Source: Mesaphorura yosii
Lineage: Eukaryota > Arthropoda > Collembola > Poduromorpha > Tullbergiidae
Assembly (NCBI GenBank): GCA_009869945.1
Contig: WIXG01000333.1
Span: 1-64,000, forward strand
Length of the DNA: 64,000 bases
Direction: 5' to 3'
In this document: piece after piece, positions 24,001 to 39,500 of the stretch
Layout: every line of letters starts with the position of its first letter
How positions within the stretch are numbered: position 1 is the first letter of the stretch
Made by a program: the position numbers and the translations under genes
Notes under the pieces: model-generated
Told to the model about the DNA's origin: nothing
The model's input: the letters and a program-made list of their open reading frames with translations, nothing else
Database searches by the model: none

Positions 24001-27000
24001 GGTTTTAAACCCACGGCTTTGGCTGAGACACGCTCGGCGTAATAAGAAAAGTGTTTTCTCTTGTTTTTGCCATACCAAAAACGTGTACACTGAGAACAAC
24101 ACCTTCGGCCGGTTCATTTCACCTACTCATCAATTGCGGCCTGCCTGCTTGCCTGTCAGCAACTGCCAATAAAGCAGAGCAGAGCGTGGCACCAGAGACC
24201 CAGACCCACTTGAGAAAATGGCCATTTGTGGTTTTGTGCAATATTAACACAATGCAATACTTGACATTAATGTCATACTGCGGACTGACGACTGCGGTGA
24301 GAATTTTTTGCAATGGCCGTGCGATGTTTTCGCCCTAAATATGGGGCAGTTAGCGGCGCGGTGGGGAGGCAAACTGGTTAAGAAAGTAAATATCCTGCGA
24401 CTTCGCCTGGCCTGCTCGACTTGATTAAATGAGATATGAAATGCGGACGAGAACTCATCGTCATGCGTCATGGCTAATTACTTCTAATTAGAACCAGTAA
24501 CTCTGATTAATTAGTTTTCATTGCAATGGCATGGAAAGGCAATGCAATTTCGGAGCAACCATTTATAGCTCCACTTTATTCACCAGTTTAGAACTTCGTA
24601 AATCAATTGGTCGTACCAAATGATGATGATGATGACTGAACCAGTGAACCCAATTTGATACCGCTGCGAATGCTGTGCTCGTCTTAATAATTTTAAAACA
24701 TAAAAGTCTTCACAACAACCTCAAATATTTTTTCATGATTTCTGTCTTAAGAGATCATATTCTCGTCGCACAATAATATGCGTGCCGTTCGTATTTATAT
24801 TTATGTGAAAAACGAAACAATTTATTCCCATAAAAGGTTACCATTTGATTACCGCCATTTCGACGAAACTATAAAACTAAAGTTTGTTACAAGCATGTAC
24901 ATACAAAGTTCATCTTCCGTGTATCTTCCACCTTTAAAGATAAACATTGTTGGCCGACTCGTATCGTATCGTGGGAAGTAAGTAAATTTTAAATGAACAC
25001 AGCCATGCACATTGCAATGCAAGTTTAATTATGTTTCCATGTTTCAGCAAGCCTCGCCATTAGAGTAATCGCTGCATCGCTTGATCGAGGACTGAAGTTC
25101 ATGCATGCGTTTGCCGAAGCCATGAGGTTAACTTTGCATTAACGTGTAACGCGATTTCCCATATCATCCTACCATTTCGTACGACGTGTTTTATTAATGA
25201 GAAAACAATGGTGGAGCCCTTTCACAGTTGTAAGCCCATAAATATTAAATGGGATACGGACATTTAAAAACTTGTACACACCGTACGTAGCAGTGTATTT
25301 ACGCATTGATTCGAATCTAATGACCCCAAGACGAAAAACAAGATTTTAAAGCATGGCGACATTACACAACAAGCGTATAAGGAGAAGCCAAAACCCGGTT
25401 CTTGGCGTACTGCTGGTCGCATCAAGCCGTATATTTACGCAATTAAGTATCTGTCCAAGTGTAATGCTGCGCTATATCGTCTAACCGCTTCTACTTTGTA
25501 ATACATCGGCGAGTTTAATTCGAGGCGTAGCGTCGGAATTATGAAAAGTCATTCTTTCTCGCGACTCGGCTCGAGACTTGTCCCAATGCCCTTATTACGC
25601 ATTCACACAGAAAAGACGAAAAGACACATCATCATTAGCCTGCCTTGCCTAACTTGTCAAGTGAGTACTTGTGAGACAACGTTCGCGATGATTTAACGCG
25701 TTATTTCACCAATCGCGCGTACATATTAAATGACATCTTGAAAAAGTTCACAACTTGACTCGGCTTTCTGGTCGTAGTGTAATAATATTTCTTTTCCTCC
25801 TGTACATATTTATGACCTCTTCTCAATTGGGCGTCTGGTCATCAACATCACCGTTGCCTTTATAAGTTAATCAAGAATCCAAAATACAGCAAAATTACAA
25901 CATCGCACAGCAGAGTGCAGGAAATGACAAAAAATTGATGACAATCAAAAGGTCAATTCACCACAGCTGCCAACCGCGTGATTTATGACGCTCGGAGAAG
26001 GAATTAGCATCAATGAATGAGCAGCAGACAGCAATAAATTGCAAAGGTTGAGAAATAACTGTGAACTTTGCTTTGGTGTGCCATTTCGCCAGCTCCATTC
26101 TTCCATTCATCAATTGCATGCAGTTTGCACATGTACGCGTCTAATTCGATTATTTTCCCGAGTATTTCATACTTGGTTTCATTGCTCTTTAATTTCAGCT
26201 TTCGATTGCTGATTGTTGAATGAGCACAAATTACTTCCTTTACAGGACGCATTCCACCTTTGCCCTCTCAATTGTGATGTTATTAAAATCACCCTTTCGT
26301 CAATGTGCTCAATGGAAATAAAACACCGCAAGCTGAGTAGCAGATTGACCAGACTCAAGCTCCTTGCGAATTTTTAACACCTACAACTCCCATAAATAAA
26401 GGCAAGCAGTAAAGTGCTGCCAGTACCAAATTGCAGGTCAAAGTATCCATTAAAATGTACCAGGTTTCTCTCGCCTTTTTAATAACTCTTATGATAACGC
26501 AATTAATAAGTCCCGTTTTTTAACGCTTTATTTCTCACCACAGCGCGAAGATACGAGCAGGCAATTTCCCAGCAGCGAGCTGCGGACAAATTTTACTGTG
26601 ATCTTGCTCAATTCGACATCCTTCAATCAAGGGTTAAAGGTAAACTGTACAAATATGGCAAACGAGGTTCTCAAGATCGACGATCAAGAAATTATTGCGC
26701 TCTGCAAATTGTAGAAATTAAGAAGTTCAATCGCATTCGATCAGAAATTGGACTATGAGAAAGAAAAATGAAATTGTTGTGCGCACGATTTTAATCGCAA
26801 AATAATGAGTCCGAGGTTCATCTCAGGTTCAAGTGCCATTACGAGAACGACAAGTCTCGAGTGAGATTTTATGCAATTAGGGCACATAATATACGCACCG
26901 CACTTCTGCCGTTGTTGTTTGTGTCAGACTTAATGCGTCCCATTCGCATTTTGCGTTGCCTTTTAACCCCGCTTGTAAGTGTGAGAAAAAATAGTTTCAT

Positions 27001-30000
27001 TTCGAAACTCTCGTAACAGGATAAAATTCCATTCCATGAGTTCTCGTACAATTTCCAGCGCTTTAACTAAACATTATCTTTGAATAAACCAAAAGATTGT
27101 GTTTTCTTTTCTGGTTTCATAAAAAGTTTAGGAAACGATGCGGATGAGAAAGAAGATCACTCCGTAAGCTATTAAATTACTTACACGCTCATGCAGCTGC
27201 ATGTCTCGCGAAGAATTTCTTGGTAAGGCAAAATGTTATTGGAAAATTGGCAACTCTCACGCGAAATGCAAAAATTCAGCCGAGCGAACTGATGATTACA
27301 TAAGATGAACATGTACGTACTTTAGTGTGATAGCGGGCCATAAATTCCACAAAACTACTTTGAACATGTTACATGCACGGTGCCGAGTTGAGTTGAGATG
27401 GCTTTTATTCCGGTTCGTGTCACACAAAGACACAAAACAACACACACGAATTCACTACCCACAAATTGTTCGAGTATGTAAATAATTGCTGGCGTTCATT
27501 TCTCTTTTCTTTTAGGCGTCCGCATTTGCCTTGCATGGCCTGTCTTCAAAGTGAGATTTTTGTAATTTTATTACATAAATATGGGATGACATTTATTTGC
27601 CGGTCTTCGACGGATAAAACACGACACTTTAATGTAAGCCTGCGAGATAAGCGTAATGTGGTCAAATGCGTTCCGAAAAAGGATTTTCGCTTTTTGTAAA
27701 TGAACCTTCCTTGATTCTTGCATAGCGTTGAACTGATAAGCGAGAGAGCGAGAAAAGCCGAACGGGTAATGAATACTTTGTACTTGTTTTTTCGTGTGGA
27801 TAAATGCTTGTTGCAATTTTCTAAAGATTTAATAAAAGTCAAAGGCAAGAAATAATGTTCACTGATCAATTAAATGCGAGGATTTCGACTGATGATTGGA
27901 CTTCATCGTCCATTTCAAAATTCCAATCATGATCTGAACAAGATTTTCCAATTCAGTATGCAGTCAGGCATGCAAGAAGTCGAAATCGGAAAAGTTGATG
28001 CACTCAAAGGGTTTAAAATTCCACTTTATTAAGTAACACATACAGGACAACCTTCTTTGTCTCGCAGTCGTCTCGGTGAATGACTGACACTGGCTCTCAA
28101 CACGTAGTCATGCAGCCAGTAAGTTGCCAGTTATGAAAAGTCACGTCAATTTAATAATCATGTTTTCAGAAAAGCCAACAGCAACAGCTTAACACCGACA
28201 TGCAGATTCCAATAGGATATTTCAGAGCGAGCATACACAGTTACACGACTATTATCTGGTGCCTAATTACCTACAAAACAAAACGCAGGAATCAGATGAG
28301 CCATTGAACAAGACTTCAAGGGTTACTCTCATATTTGCATCATTGCTGATCTTGGAGATAAAGAACTAGACTTGACTTCAGGTAGGCTGATGCGATTATG
28401 ATGTTCACGCATACAATGACTTGTGAAGTGAGTGTGCATTCAATTTGAGGTTTACGTTTAATTATAAATTCAGAGAAAGAACTGTGAAAAGTGCAGAATA
28501 CGGAAATGCGAAATGTAAAACAACAGCACAACATACGCATAAAAGGCTCGATAATTACTGTACACGCTGCCAAAACCATAACACAGCATAACATGAGATT
28601 AAGTCCCACTACATCGTATTGTCTGCCAGTCCAGTGTAGTAAGTGCGTGTTAATTTGATTTGATTAAATTCATATGCAAATTTATAAACGAAAATGACTC
28701 GAACCTCGCCCCGCTGCAGATAATTATTATGCTTGCAGGGTGTTGATGCTTGATTCACATTGCATATTCAGCATGCACGTCACTGGCTCTATTGAAATGT
28801 CGCACATCATGTAATTACTCATTCGATCATTCACTCGGCTAAAAGGCTGGCTTGGCTGGCAAGTTCAGGTTAAATTATGTATTAAAATTGCAGCCGCAGC
28901 TGTAAAATATGTGAGAAAGAAATTACACAATGGCCACAGCACCTGCGAACAGTGCAGTTATACGGTAGAACAAGTTTTGCGAAAATTCAATTATTATTCC
29001 ATATATCATCTTAACCATTCTTCATTCATCTTCGTGCATTGCAAAGTTAGGCTCAGGCTCGGCTTGGTGCAGAATCGTACAGAATCATAATTCTGTAATA
29101 ATGCAATAATTAATGATAGCCCTACTACCAACTTTATTCGCATTCGTACGCTAGTCACATTATTCATCGAACGCATTGCATTGTATTGTTGGAGACTGAC
29201 GTTAAGTTGAGCTCAAGACAGCAATAATGATGATTGCGATGTTGTCGTTGAATTTCTAATCAGTTTCGGATTAGCGTTCGAATTACATTAAATTATATGT
29301 GTTTTGACAGGCTACACACGAATCAAATTATGAGCCGGAGATGACAGGTCGCAAGAATCCATCAAGAAGTTGAGGCGCTCGTTCGTACTCGTGCGAAATC
29401 TGCAAGAAGATCTACTCATAAGCTCTTGAACATGAACTCGGGGCCTTGAAATCTCAGGTTGTACGTAGAGTTCAAAATTCGTCATTCGTCAATTTCAATG
29501 CTCGCATTAAAAATAGTTAAGCAGATTAAGGATTCGCGTTGAACTATTCAGAGACGCGTACGCGTGAGTAAATGACTTTCCATACAAAAATTTGAGGATT
29601 TGTCATACCAACACCTTATACGACTGACAATCCCGAAGGAGAGCAATTCTTAATGCGCAGAGCGATTAAATACGTGACTAAATGCGCTCGTAAGCAGTGC
29701 TCTGTTGAATATGAATACAGAAATGCGTGACAAACAAGCATGCTGATTAATAAAAGCGTGTATGCATACGTAGCACTCATATTATATTATATGAATTATT
29801 ATTGAGAGACGAGTAAATGAGTTTGAACGAAATACATTTGCTTGGTATTTCGCCATTTGCGAGAATTTGTCATCTCAACTTTTGCGTAGAACATGTAAAT
29901 CATACTATAATTTAACGTGCGAAATGCAGAATGAAATGTGCTTTAAATCACACGAAGCGTGCATGACAACACGGGCGAACTCACGCTGCGCTGCGATGTG

Positions 30001-33000
30001 CGATGCGAATCTTTACTTTCAACTGGGAAGCTGCAAACTGCCACTTCCTATTCAAATTAGCAAACTATCTCTTCACATGTTCAATGCAGAAGTCCTTAAC
30101 ACATTTGGCAAAAAATTAGCACAAAAATCAGATAAGATAATTGGACACAATAAACGCTGCGACGCGATAAAAGCTCGTTAAGAAGCCATTGCTCTTTGCC
30201 TTTGCCTGCTGTTTGATTAGAGCCTTTCCTTTTAATTTCGTTTTACTACCTACTTAAACAAAAGGAATTACTTAAGGGTGAAGTAGAATGGTGGAATTGG
30301 AGACACAAAGAAAACACAAGTGACAGAAAAACAAAACCGCGCATCATGGAATCTGTCTCCACTTTCTTGTGTGACACGAACCAAATTACCGAAGAACTTA
30401 AAGAAGGGTGTCTTGTGCTTGTGCAGTGCGTTGCGTGGCCTGTCTCGAATTTGAAAAGATGGGCTCTGAATTGTTGGGACACATTCGTGACTCGATCAGA
30501 TAAGACTGCTATTATGCTCACGATGCACAGGTATTCAGAAGGGAAGAATTCTTGAACCACCAACACGCAATCTGCTTTGACTTCGACTCGGGACAAATTA
30601 TCAGCAGCGTGAAGCTCGAATACAGCAAGCCATAAGCCGCCGTACAATTGTCAGCATCGCATCAAACTATTGCTCTTTTCGTTTCGCGTCTTATTCTTGG
30701 GTCTTTGCGTCTCAATTATTTGAATTTGACTAATCCCTGAATAAATACCACACAAACATAAGCTCAGAAGTATGAACCTTTCAGTGACACATTTCTATTG
30801 AATTCTTTCCAATCGTGTTCTAATCCCATTTTGTATTGACACCAAATAAGAAAGAGATCATACGAATCTATGCCATGCAAGGAATGTCAATTATATTTTT
30901 ATAAAAACGGCCATCTGCTATCATATTCAATATTGACACGTTTTTACTTCTGTTTTTGACACAAAACAAGTCATTGCGCTTATACAAATGACCGATAAGT
31001 CCAAGATTGAGGCTGTGTGGAGCGTAGACAAGCAGGAACCGAAATGGGAACACGGGAGATACATAGATGTATGCAAATTTGTTGGGGATTAGAGCCAGTT
31101 TTGCACATTGCACGCGACAATTTATTATGAAAAGCCAGATACCTGGCAGACGTGATGGAGCTTCTTCGCCAAAAATATTGATAGAAAATTTGGTTTGATG
31201 TATTTGCCATTATGAAAAACACGCAAAAGAATTCCCGCCTTTATTTATGTGCTCGTCACTCGTGCTGCACAGAATGAATGCAAAATCTGCAATTAATTTT
31301 ATAAATAAACGCAACGATAACAAAAAATTGGACACATTAATTCTGGCCTGGTCGTCTATTCTTGTCACACTTTGTGCCAAAACCAACCCTCTTTCGATCA
31401 GACTGCGTGGCGATGACAGAGGATGCTCAGGTTTAGCAAACCAGAGCAGTCGCAGCGGGAACGGCGCGAGCGTGAACGAGAGCGAATGTGAAAAGAGAAT
31501 CACGACCGCGTGCGTGAAACAAACGAAAGAAGAGCTCATTCAGCGGATAATTAAGTGCGAAATACAATTAATTGCATTACAAGTCATTGTCTTCAGGATG
31601 CGCTAAATGAGTCTTCCCTCGCCACCACAGCTACCAGTCAGCTCTGTTCTCATGTCTGTCATGTCAAGTAGGTTGATGCTTTTTATTTTCGCTTCGCGTC
31701 ATGGTCAACTGAGCTCGTCCTGTAAGGTTCAACCCATTTTAATTTCTAGTGCATGCGACTTTTACTTTGCAGCAGCAAAAACAATGAACAAATGACCGCG
31801 TGTAAACGTGCGGCTCACATAATGCGAAAATTGTGTTTTAGTCGACTTTCATTTCATTTCTCTCGCTACTGTCACTTCTCTCTTGGCTTGGCTTCACCCA
31901 AATGATACACCCGACGTTTTATCTCAACGACTTCTGCCCTGTCCGCGCTCTTATCGCCAAGATTTCGCTGGTTTTATGCTTGATGGTCTGCAGCGGAAGC
32001 ACAACATTATGAAGCTCATTATAAAGTTCGCAGCCTGTCCAGCGGCGGCTCAATCCAAGCGAACCACACACAGACGCGCTGATGTCGCTGAGAAACATAA
32101 AATGTAACAAGAGGATAGTTGAATCCACAATTTCTTATTCAGGGAGTTTGATCAATAGTTGCGATTAGATTGAGCTTTTCATTAGGAATGGGATCAAACT
32201 GTGCTCTCACGAGAGATTTCCTATCTTTGAGGTTAATTACCGTCTGTGAAAGTTCAATGAGCAATAATTATTCAGGTTATGTCCATGATTTTCTTTTTCT
32301 CATTCTCCTCCATAACACAGCAGTGCTCTAATTTGATGCCTGGTCAATCAGCATTTATTTACAAATGTGCGTATGCTTATAAGTGCGCAAATGCATGAGA
32401 AAAGGGTTAATGAGTATTCTCGTATCGTATTCGCATTTTAATTGCTGCTTTAATTTTGATATGAAGAAAATGTCCCTCCAATCGCTTGGCTTAAGTACAC
32501 AAACTAACGCATTATTTCTTCCCACAGGTTCATTTTACTCTGTAAAGCAGCAAAAAATATAGTAAATAGTAAATTAGCGTGGTGAGAAAACTTGACTTGA
32601 ATACAATGGTCGTACAGGCCCATTAAGTATATTGTTATTGCGTCGCAGTCGTACTAAACAGACACGACAGGTTGGCCAAAAATTATAAATGATCCCATCT
32701 CGCTTGATTTCTAAACTTTTTATTTCTCACCAAAACAGAAATTATACTCTCCGGAGATCGACAGGAGAGATACAAGGCAGGCTCGTTTTCGTACCGGCTC
32801 AAACATCCTGCCACGTTTCCCTTTGCCTTGCAGGTTTGTCCAGTAAATTGTAAAATGTGCTGAGCGCTGAAACAATAAAAATCTGGTTGAACAACGCTGG
32901 AACTTGTTGGATGGCGGAGACGGAAGAGACCATTTAGTCCACATGTTTACAAATACTGGAATCAGAGCTCGTTAAAGGAAATTAAGTCCACGTCTTTTTA

Positions 33001-33599
33001 TTTCTATGTGCGTGTCTGAAACTTGTATGCTTGTGCATCTCTATTCTGTGATTTCTTTCTCCCCTTCCACTTCCATTTTGTGTGCATGATTTTTATTTAA
33101 CGAATTAGATTGTCATCGCTGCACTTGCCCTTGCCTGGCTTGGGTTGAATTACTTGCCAGTTTGTTGTTGCTTGCAAGTGCGTCGTCACTCTCGGCCAAG
33201 TTCTTAGACTCTTAATTCATTGCAGCGCACATAAACTCCCAGTTGCATTGAATTGTAGAATGAGTCAAGTGCAATCGCTGCTGAATCAGATGGAAATGAT
33301 TTTCTCTCCAGTATGACTTGCATTTAAACTTCCACATGACAATTGGTCCCAATCTCAGACCGTTCAATTTTTACTGAGTCCAATGGCTGACTTTTAGACC
33401 ATTAAATTATCAAAGTACTGAGACATTTACACGTTTAGGCAGTTTAGCTCGTACATTTAAGTACTTCACTTTTTAACGGATTAAAAATTCATAATTTTGG
33501 TAATTCTTCGTGTTCTGTTGTTTTCTATCTCGAAAACTCGCATTTCTTGTAGAATTGAGTTTGATAAATCTTCCTTCGATTTTTTACGTAATTTTGACG
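15088..33599. other. Gene-free stretch, probably semaphorin intron 1 or its upstream region
   Basis: 18.5 kb with no exon, RNA gene or transposon that I can support. The minus-strand acceptor TTGTTTTCAG at 15097-15088 shows that an intron begins here, and its donor was not found. The DNA is AT-rich with many short ORFs of ordinary chance length, often overlapping on both strands. Small palindromes occur, such as GTCTCGAGAC at 21170-21179 and ACGCGTACGCGT at 29554-29565. Short tandem 5-mers are scattered through it. Long first introns of guidance genes often hold enhancers; that is inference here. Confidence 0.5.
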
Positions 33600-36500
33600 T
33601 AAGACAGTTGAATGTCAAAACGGAAGACACGAACGATATGTCAAGACGTCATGATAAAGGTCAAGAAACTAGATGAATCGACTCAAGTGTTAAATAACCA
33701 CAAAACACAAAACTTGAAACTTGCTATCATTAATTCTCAGCTTCAAAGGTTGATTCATGTCCTTATCTATCATTCGACTCGCATTATCAGTTTCAAGTTT
33801 GGTCTTCATTCTTCAATCAATTCTTCTCTGCTTCATCGATCTCTTGGCCACGTATTGTTTGCGGTTCGCAGACTTTTTCCTTTTCCTTTCGATTCAATCG
33901 ATGTGAAGCCGCAAGGTAAGGCATTTAAACGTTCGTCTTCATGTTCACGTCGCGGCCATCCCAACACATTACACCGCTAAGCATCATTCACGATGCATGA
34001 CAATCATCATCACCATTAAGAAGACTCGCTTTTTACCACGAATACGTGCACGCTCTTTTCTTGTGTTAAATCTTCAATCTTCGTGAATTTTTATTTATAT
34101 AGCAAATGCGCCGACGATTAAAACCACGAAACACTGAAAAATGTTCGACGTGCTCCGTTCAAGTTCACTTTAAGCCACTTCTGCAGCCGGTAACTGATCA
34201 TGATCGTGAATCAGGATTTCCTTGTAAATCGTTCCAAGTGGCTTATGCTTCGGATTATTTTGCACATGCGCAAAGTGCAAACACCCCGCCCTGTGTAAGC
34301 TCACGAGAGATCCTCGAACTTGAAAGACCTGGATTGGTTAATCCCGATCCGCTTTTGCATTTTGCACGAAAAAGCACTAAATAAACCTGAAAGTTCTCTT
34401 CCTTCAACACACGGGGAAATGAACGATGAAAAATCAAAAGTGACTCACTCACTGAAATGAAAGGAGTTCTAAAAGATCTTCACATTACACGAACGAGTGC
34501 GTGCAAGGGCGAAGAATATGAGTGAAAGGTCAAAACGATCAGCATCAACCGCGATTCTCGAGAAACAAGACCAAAACCCGAGAGCAGCACAAAGTCCATT
34601 TTACTTCCATGTTTCTGAATAATCTCGCGTGTTACATAGTTTTGCTGAGAAAAACATTTACGGACAATAGAATAATAATGAAGACGATGAGAAAAACCTG
34701 ACATGGCATGGCATGGTTTTATAGTTTCGTTTTTATGTGTTTCGTGCTGGCTTCTCATAAGACCCCATGACTAATGCCAAAATAACAATAGAAGTTTTTT
34801 AAAAATAAAGCAAGAAGATGCACGTTGGATGAAATGAGTTGAAGATGAAAGAGCAGAAACTACCAGCCATTGTCATGATGTCTATGTCTATGTCATGTCA
34901 TTAGTCTGTTAGAATTAATGGTACAGCAGACACATGCATGTGATCTAGTTTCTTTCTATCTATCCGGCATTTTCAAGTTCATCCTGAATTCATGTGTCCT
35001 AAGGTTAAAGAGTATAAGGAGCATTTTAACCCAAATCTAGAGCTGAATTGTTCTAGATGGCCCACACGAACTTCGGCATTAGGCTTTGACCTTACTGTTT
35101 GCTTCTGGTTCATAATTCCATAAAGCAGCCGCTTGATCGCATTTTCCGTAAACGCTCGAGAAAAGCGGCGTGAAGTGTAATTTAGATTGTTACAGGCGAA
35201 AAGATTAAGCGTTTAAAAGTGCTAGAATACTTGACTCATAAATTAAACTGTTGCGTCTTCCGCGCAATCTTCCAGTGACTTGAACTTGAGTCTTGAAATG
35301 GTTTGGGTTGTCTTCAACGAAAGTGAGTACGAGCACGATGCTACAAAATTTGAACATCCTGAGAAATACTTGCATCTCGAGTCGCAAAAGCAACTTCACC
35401 TATCCCGACTGTCTTGAGCTATTGTGAGATTCTATTTCTCATCCCTTTTTCGTCTTCTATTCTCACAGGATAACACTTTGGGTGTCAACTCATTCAAAGA
35501 TGAAAAAGAAAGGAGCTTTACATGTTTTATGGTTGCTTAGTTAAGATTTTCTGAACCATAACGTATGTGGTAAGGATAACGAACCAAGAAACCACCTCAT
35601 TTCGAATCTGTCTTACTCAACAACACCTTCAACAATGGGTTTCCTCCTGTCCTGTCTGACTCATCAAGACAGAGACCAAAACTTTACACTGGACTCAAAT
35701 CCTGCCTTGGTTCGTGTGACTGTGACTTAATCCTATTTCTAAACAAATAAGCACGCATAATTCGTTTTATGGCTGCATAAGTCCACCAACAACGTCAGTG
35801 TTGGTCTTGATCCAGCAACAGCGGGGCAGGGTATTGTTAAAAATTCAAGAATTAAAGATTTCAAATTCCAAGGGTAGTAAAGTTGAGGATCAGGGATGCT
35901 AACACGCACGGTACAAAGAATAAAGTGCACCTGAGCCAACCAATTCTACCGAACTAAGCAGTTCCTTCCTTCAGAAGAGGCATTGTGCATTGTGAATTAA
36001 GATGCTCACAAATTCCTCAAACTCGAATTCAAGGTCCACGCACAGTGCATGAATTGCAGATTGTACTTGATTTAATATTACAGGTGCCGGATTGATTAAG
36101 AAATTAAGATCACAATGACCATTTAGTTCATTCTCATTCCTGGTCGTGGCCGAGGAGTCATTTATCATGATTAGGGCAACAATGAGCAATCGAATTCCGA
36201 GAAAGAGATGTAAATGAGTCTCGTCTCCTGAGCCCAGCATCATGAAGTGCAATGATTCACTGAGAGCGTAAGGATTTAGAGATCGAGATCATGTTTCCTT
36301 AATACGCCAGACAAGATTCATAATTTGATGACTCAATGCTACGCAACGAATGAGTTGATGTGCAAAGGTGAGACTGGATATTCATAAATTTAGACTTGTG
36401 CCTACTTCTTTACCATTTCGTCTGACATTTCTGCAAATTCATCTCACCCATGCCCAAGCATGACCGCGCAGCGCAGCACAACTCAAGCTCACTCATTCGT

Positions 36501-39500
36501 TTCTGTCTCGCCTGAAATAGTCATTCGCAAAGACAATGGACGAATTCATCATAAAACTGCCTTGCGACATTGAAACGGAATTGAGTGATCGACAATGACC
36601 AAGCTTGTCGCTTCGTTGTTTACCATTTAGCAAAAGTCGAAGTTCACGGCGTGCCATTCGAATTCATTTATTATTCGCACTCAAAGATTTCAATCTCAAC
36701 GACACGACAGGCAGCTTACGACTTACACGTACACGCGGCCGTGTGAAATGGTGCTCGTTGGACTGGGCTGACTGGAAGATGATAAGAAATTTAGACATTA
36801 GACAGGCGAAGGACAAACATCAGAACTTGGCATATAATTTGTTATGTGTGCTGCGCAAATTCGTTAATTCGTCGTACACAATTTGACGATCATGCAACTA
36901 GATATGTGCACCCATGCATGAGCTTCAGTTTGACTCGCCCAGCCAAGTGAGATTGTGATTTACTGATCATGCCATGATTCTTTGGCTCGATCTACGCTCG
37001 AGCTCGATGCTCGAAGAATACGTCAATAAAAGCATGGTTGCAAAAAATCTCGAGCTTTAAAATCTTCTGAGCCATATTACTCGGTTATATAACACTTAAT
37101 AACAATCCACCACTCAAAAAACGAGTTTCGTTTCTGCGTTTCGATGTCTCATCTTCTCACTTGAGCTCGCATCTTCATATATGAGATGCGATGTACGAAG
37201 TTAATCTTCAAGTATTCTTTTCATTCCTGAAAGGTATCATAATTCTTCAACATGGAAATGTACGGAGTGAATTAGTTATCATAATAATGTACTTGAATAA
37301 CTCTTAGCCCATGCTTGCTCGAATGCCAACTCGAACTCCAACCTTTTTACTTTTTAAGAATTGAGTCTTAAATTAAGCAGCTTCCTACTTCGTCTCCACC
37401 TTCACCACATTATATTCACATTTAAATGTATGGTTTCGATTTCAATTCAGCGTTGGGATGCAGTCTGACTCTGGGTTGTGGCCGTAGTTTAATTTATGTG
37501 CAGACTAATAGCGGATAATAATGCCAGTGCCAGTCAACCAGCTAACATTCGTTACGAGGAGAGATGAGAAATCTTGCAGTCTTGTATATTGTGGATGAGT
37601 TGAGATTTTTACACAACAGATCTTTCGACTACAATGCGAGTGCAGTGGTACGAGTGGAGATTTTATTTTTGGAGGGTTCTCTTCTCCGTTCTCATCTTGT
37701 TTTGTAATTTTGACCTTGAAATCTTGTGCATCTTGTTTTGTTACCAAGCAATAGCCCATCGCATATGTGCGCCACATAAAATGTAAACTGAGATCCAGTG
37801 AAATGTAAACGCAAACCTGAACGCGAAGGGTTTGTCCGTAGTAGTGGCTGTAAGACTGTCTCGAGTCTAGCTAGGGCAAGTCGTACGCTTCTCCAGATTC
37901 CAGACTCGTCCTCGAGTGCGCGCTCGTATTTCATGCAGCATGTCAAGTTTATTAAGTGTAAGGTTACGTCTGTCTGCAAGCTTCACTCTTCACTGGCATT
38001 GGCTGCTGGCTGCCAAATTATTTTATGAGTTACAATGAGCTTAAATGCAGCGGAGCACACGCGATGCCAGTGCTGTTAATGAATCTGGTTGAAAGACCAG
38101 AGCCAGAGTAAATTATTTAATTTGCTATCATGTTCGAATGTGCGCCTTGCCTCTACACTTGCTGAATATTCAAATTTTTGTTTGTTCTGTTGTATCACGA
38201 ATGGGAACAAATTCTAACGGCGTGGAATTGCCGATTGTATCAAAAGAATGTTGATGCTGAGGATAGGCTACGGTGCTATTTTGAATGAATTCCGATTCAC
38301 AGATAATTTGTGCACAAATTGTGCACATTTCCTTGTCTTTGTTCAATTATCAAAACAAAAAAGTGGGCGAGCAATCTCGCAAAGTAAAGCAAGGCCATAC
38401 CTGGTGAAAATTAGCCAGATTTTTGCAATAATCATTAAGAATGGCAATGAGCAACGGATTAACCGTCGCACACAAGAAAAACTCATTATTTTGTCATGCC
38501 TTTGATTAGATGATTACATAGCTGGTCAGTTTATGGTTTACGAGAATTACACTAACCTCGTTTCAAGTGCGATTTAATTTCGACACCATCTTGCCACGCG
38601 GCTCCAAGAGCGAGGCCAATAAAATAATAGAGATGGACCAATTGTCTCATTTTGAAGATTGTTTCTCGCTAATTTTTCTTTCAGGATTTACTCCAGGTTC
38701 TGCGTGCGGAACAGCATCAAGGCACAGTTCTGGGTCGTCGCAGCTGCAGTCGCCGTACCACCATCAGCGTCGTACCATTTGATGAGTACAATACCAGCAA
38801 TCAAGTTGTCAACATCTCCTTTGTGAAATGTGAATCTGTGGATTGGAAGACAAATGAAATTAATTAAGAAGAATCTATGTTGATTTGTTGTACAAGGTGA
38901 GCTGCTATCCTATTCTTGTTCGCGTCGCGTGTGTTCTGATTTGAATCAACATGCAAGGCCCTGCGCCTGTCGTGGGTAGCAAAGCCAGTTGCACCACTTG
39001 AGAAAAATAAATATTCATGTTTAATTAAAATGGAAGTATCAACACGAACGTGAAGATCGCCTTCTCCATTATCTTATCGTCAGCAACTGCTGCAATAAAC
39101 TATTATTAATTGTCATCTGCACGAATTTAATTATCAGTCAGAAATTCTAATTTCATCGAAACCTTGCCATGACGTGCCAAACCCTGACTCCTGCCATGCC
39201 ATGCATTTTTTCGCCAGCCAAAATGGGACGACTTATCTGCAGGTATCTTAATAGCTGGTCAAATAGTCAATGTGAGGAGCGAGAGGAATTTTAGGATCAA
39301 GAAGATCAGGTAGTGACTTCAGCAGCAATTAATAAACGCAAGGAAAATATATAACGTCCAACTCCAAGTGTCTTCAGTCCTTTCTACATTGCCCTCTCAC
39401 TGAGTCATAGGCATGCGAAGGAAGATTTCAATTAATTTAGACACGCACATCTTTTAATCCTTTGTATTGTATGCTGGTCACTATTTATGTTATTTTTGCA

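Noticed and set aside
29554..29565. ACGCGTACGCGT palindrome
   Set aside because: A short CpG palindrome with no surrounding structure; listed only in passing.
31210..31606. Overlapping ORFs of 109 and 119 codons on opposite strands
   Set aside because: Mutual overlap, no recognisable protein features and lengths expected by chance in locally GC-rich DNA.
33612..34384. Two neighbouring plus-strand ORFs that might be exons of one gene
   Set aside because: Joining the best donor (after 33915) to the acceptor at 34102 does not enter the second ORF's frame, and neither peptide looks like a known protein.
36100..36252. Minus-strand peptide with a hydrophobic stretch (FLGIRLLIVALIMI) as the missing semaphorin signal-peptide exon
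   Set aside because: No following segment resembles the semaphorin N-terminus and no donor in the right phase was evident. It cannot be excluded but is unsupported.
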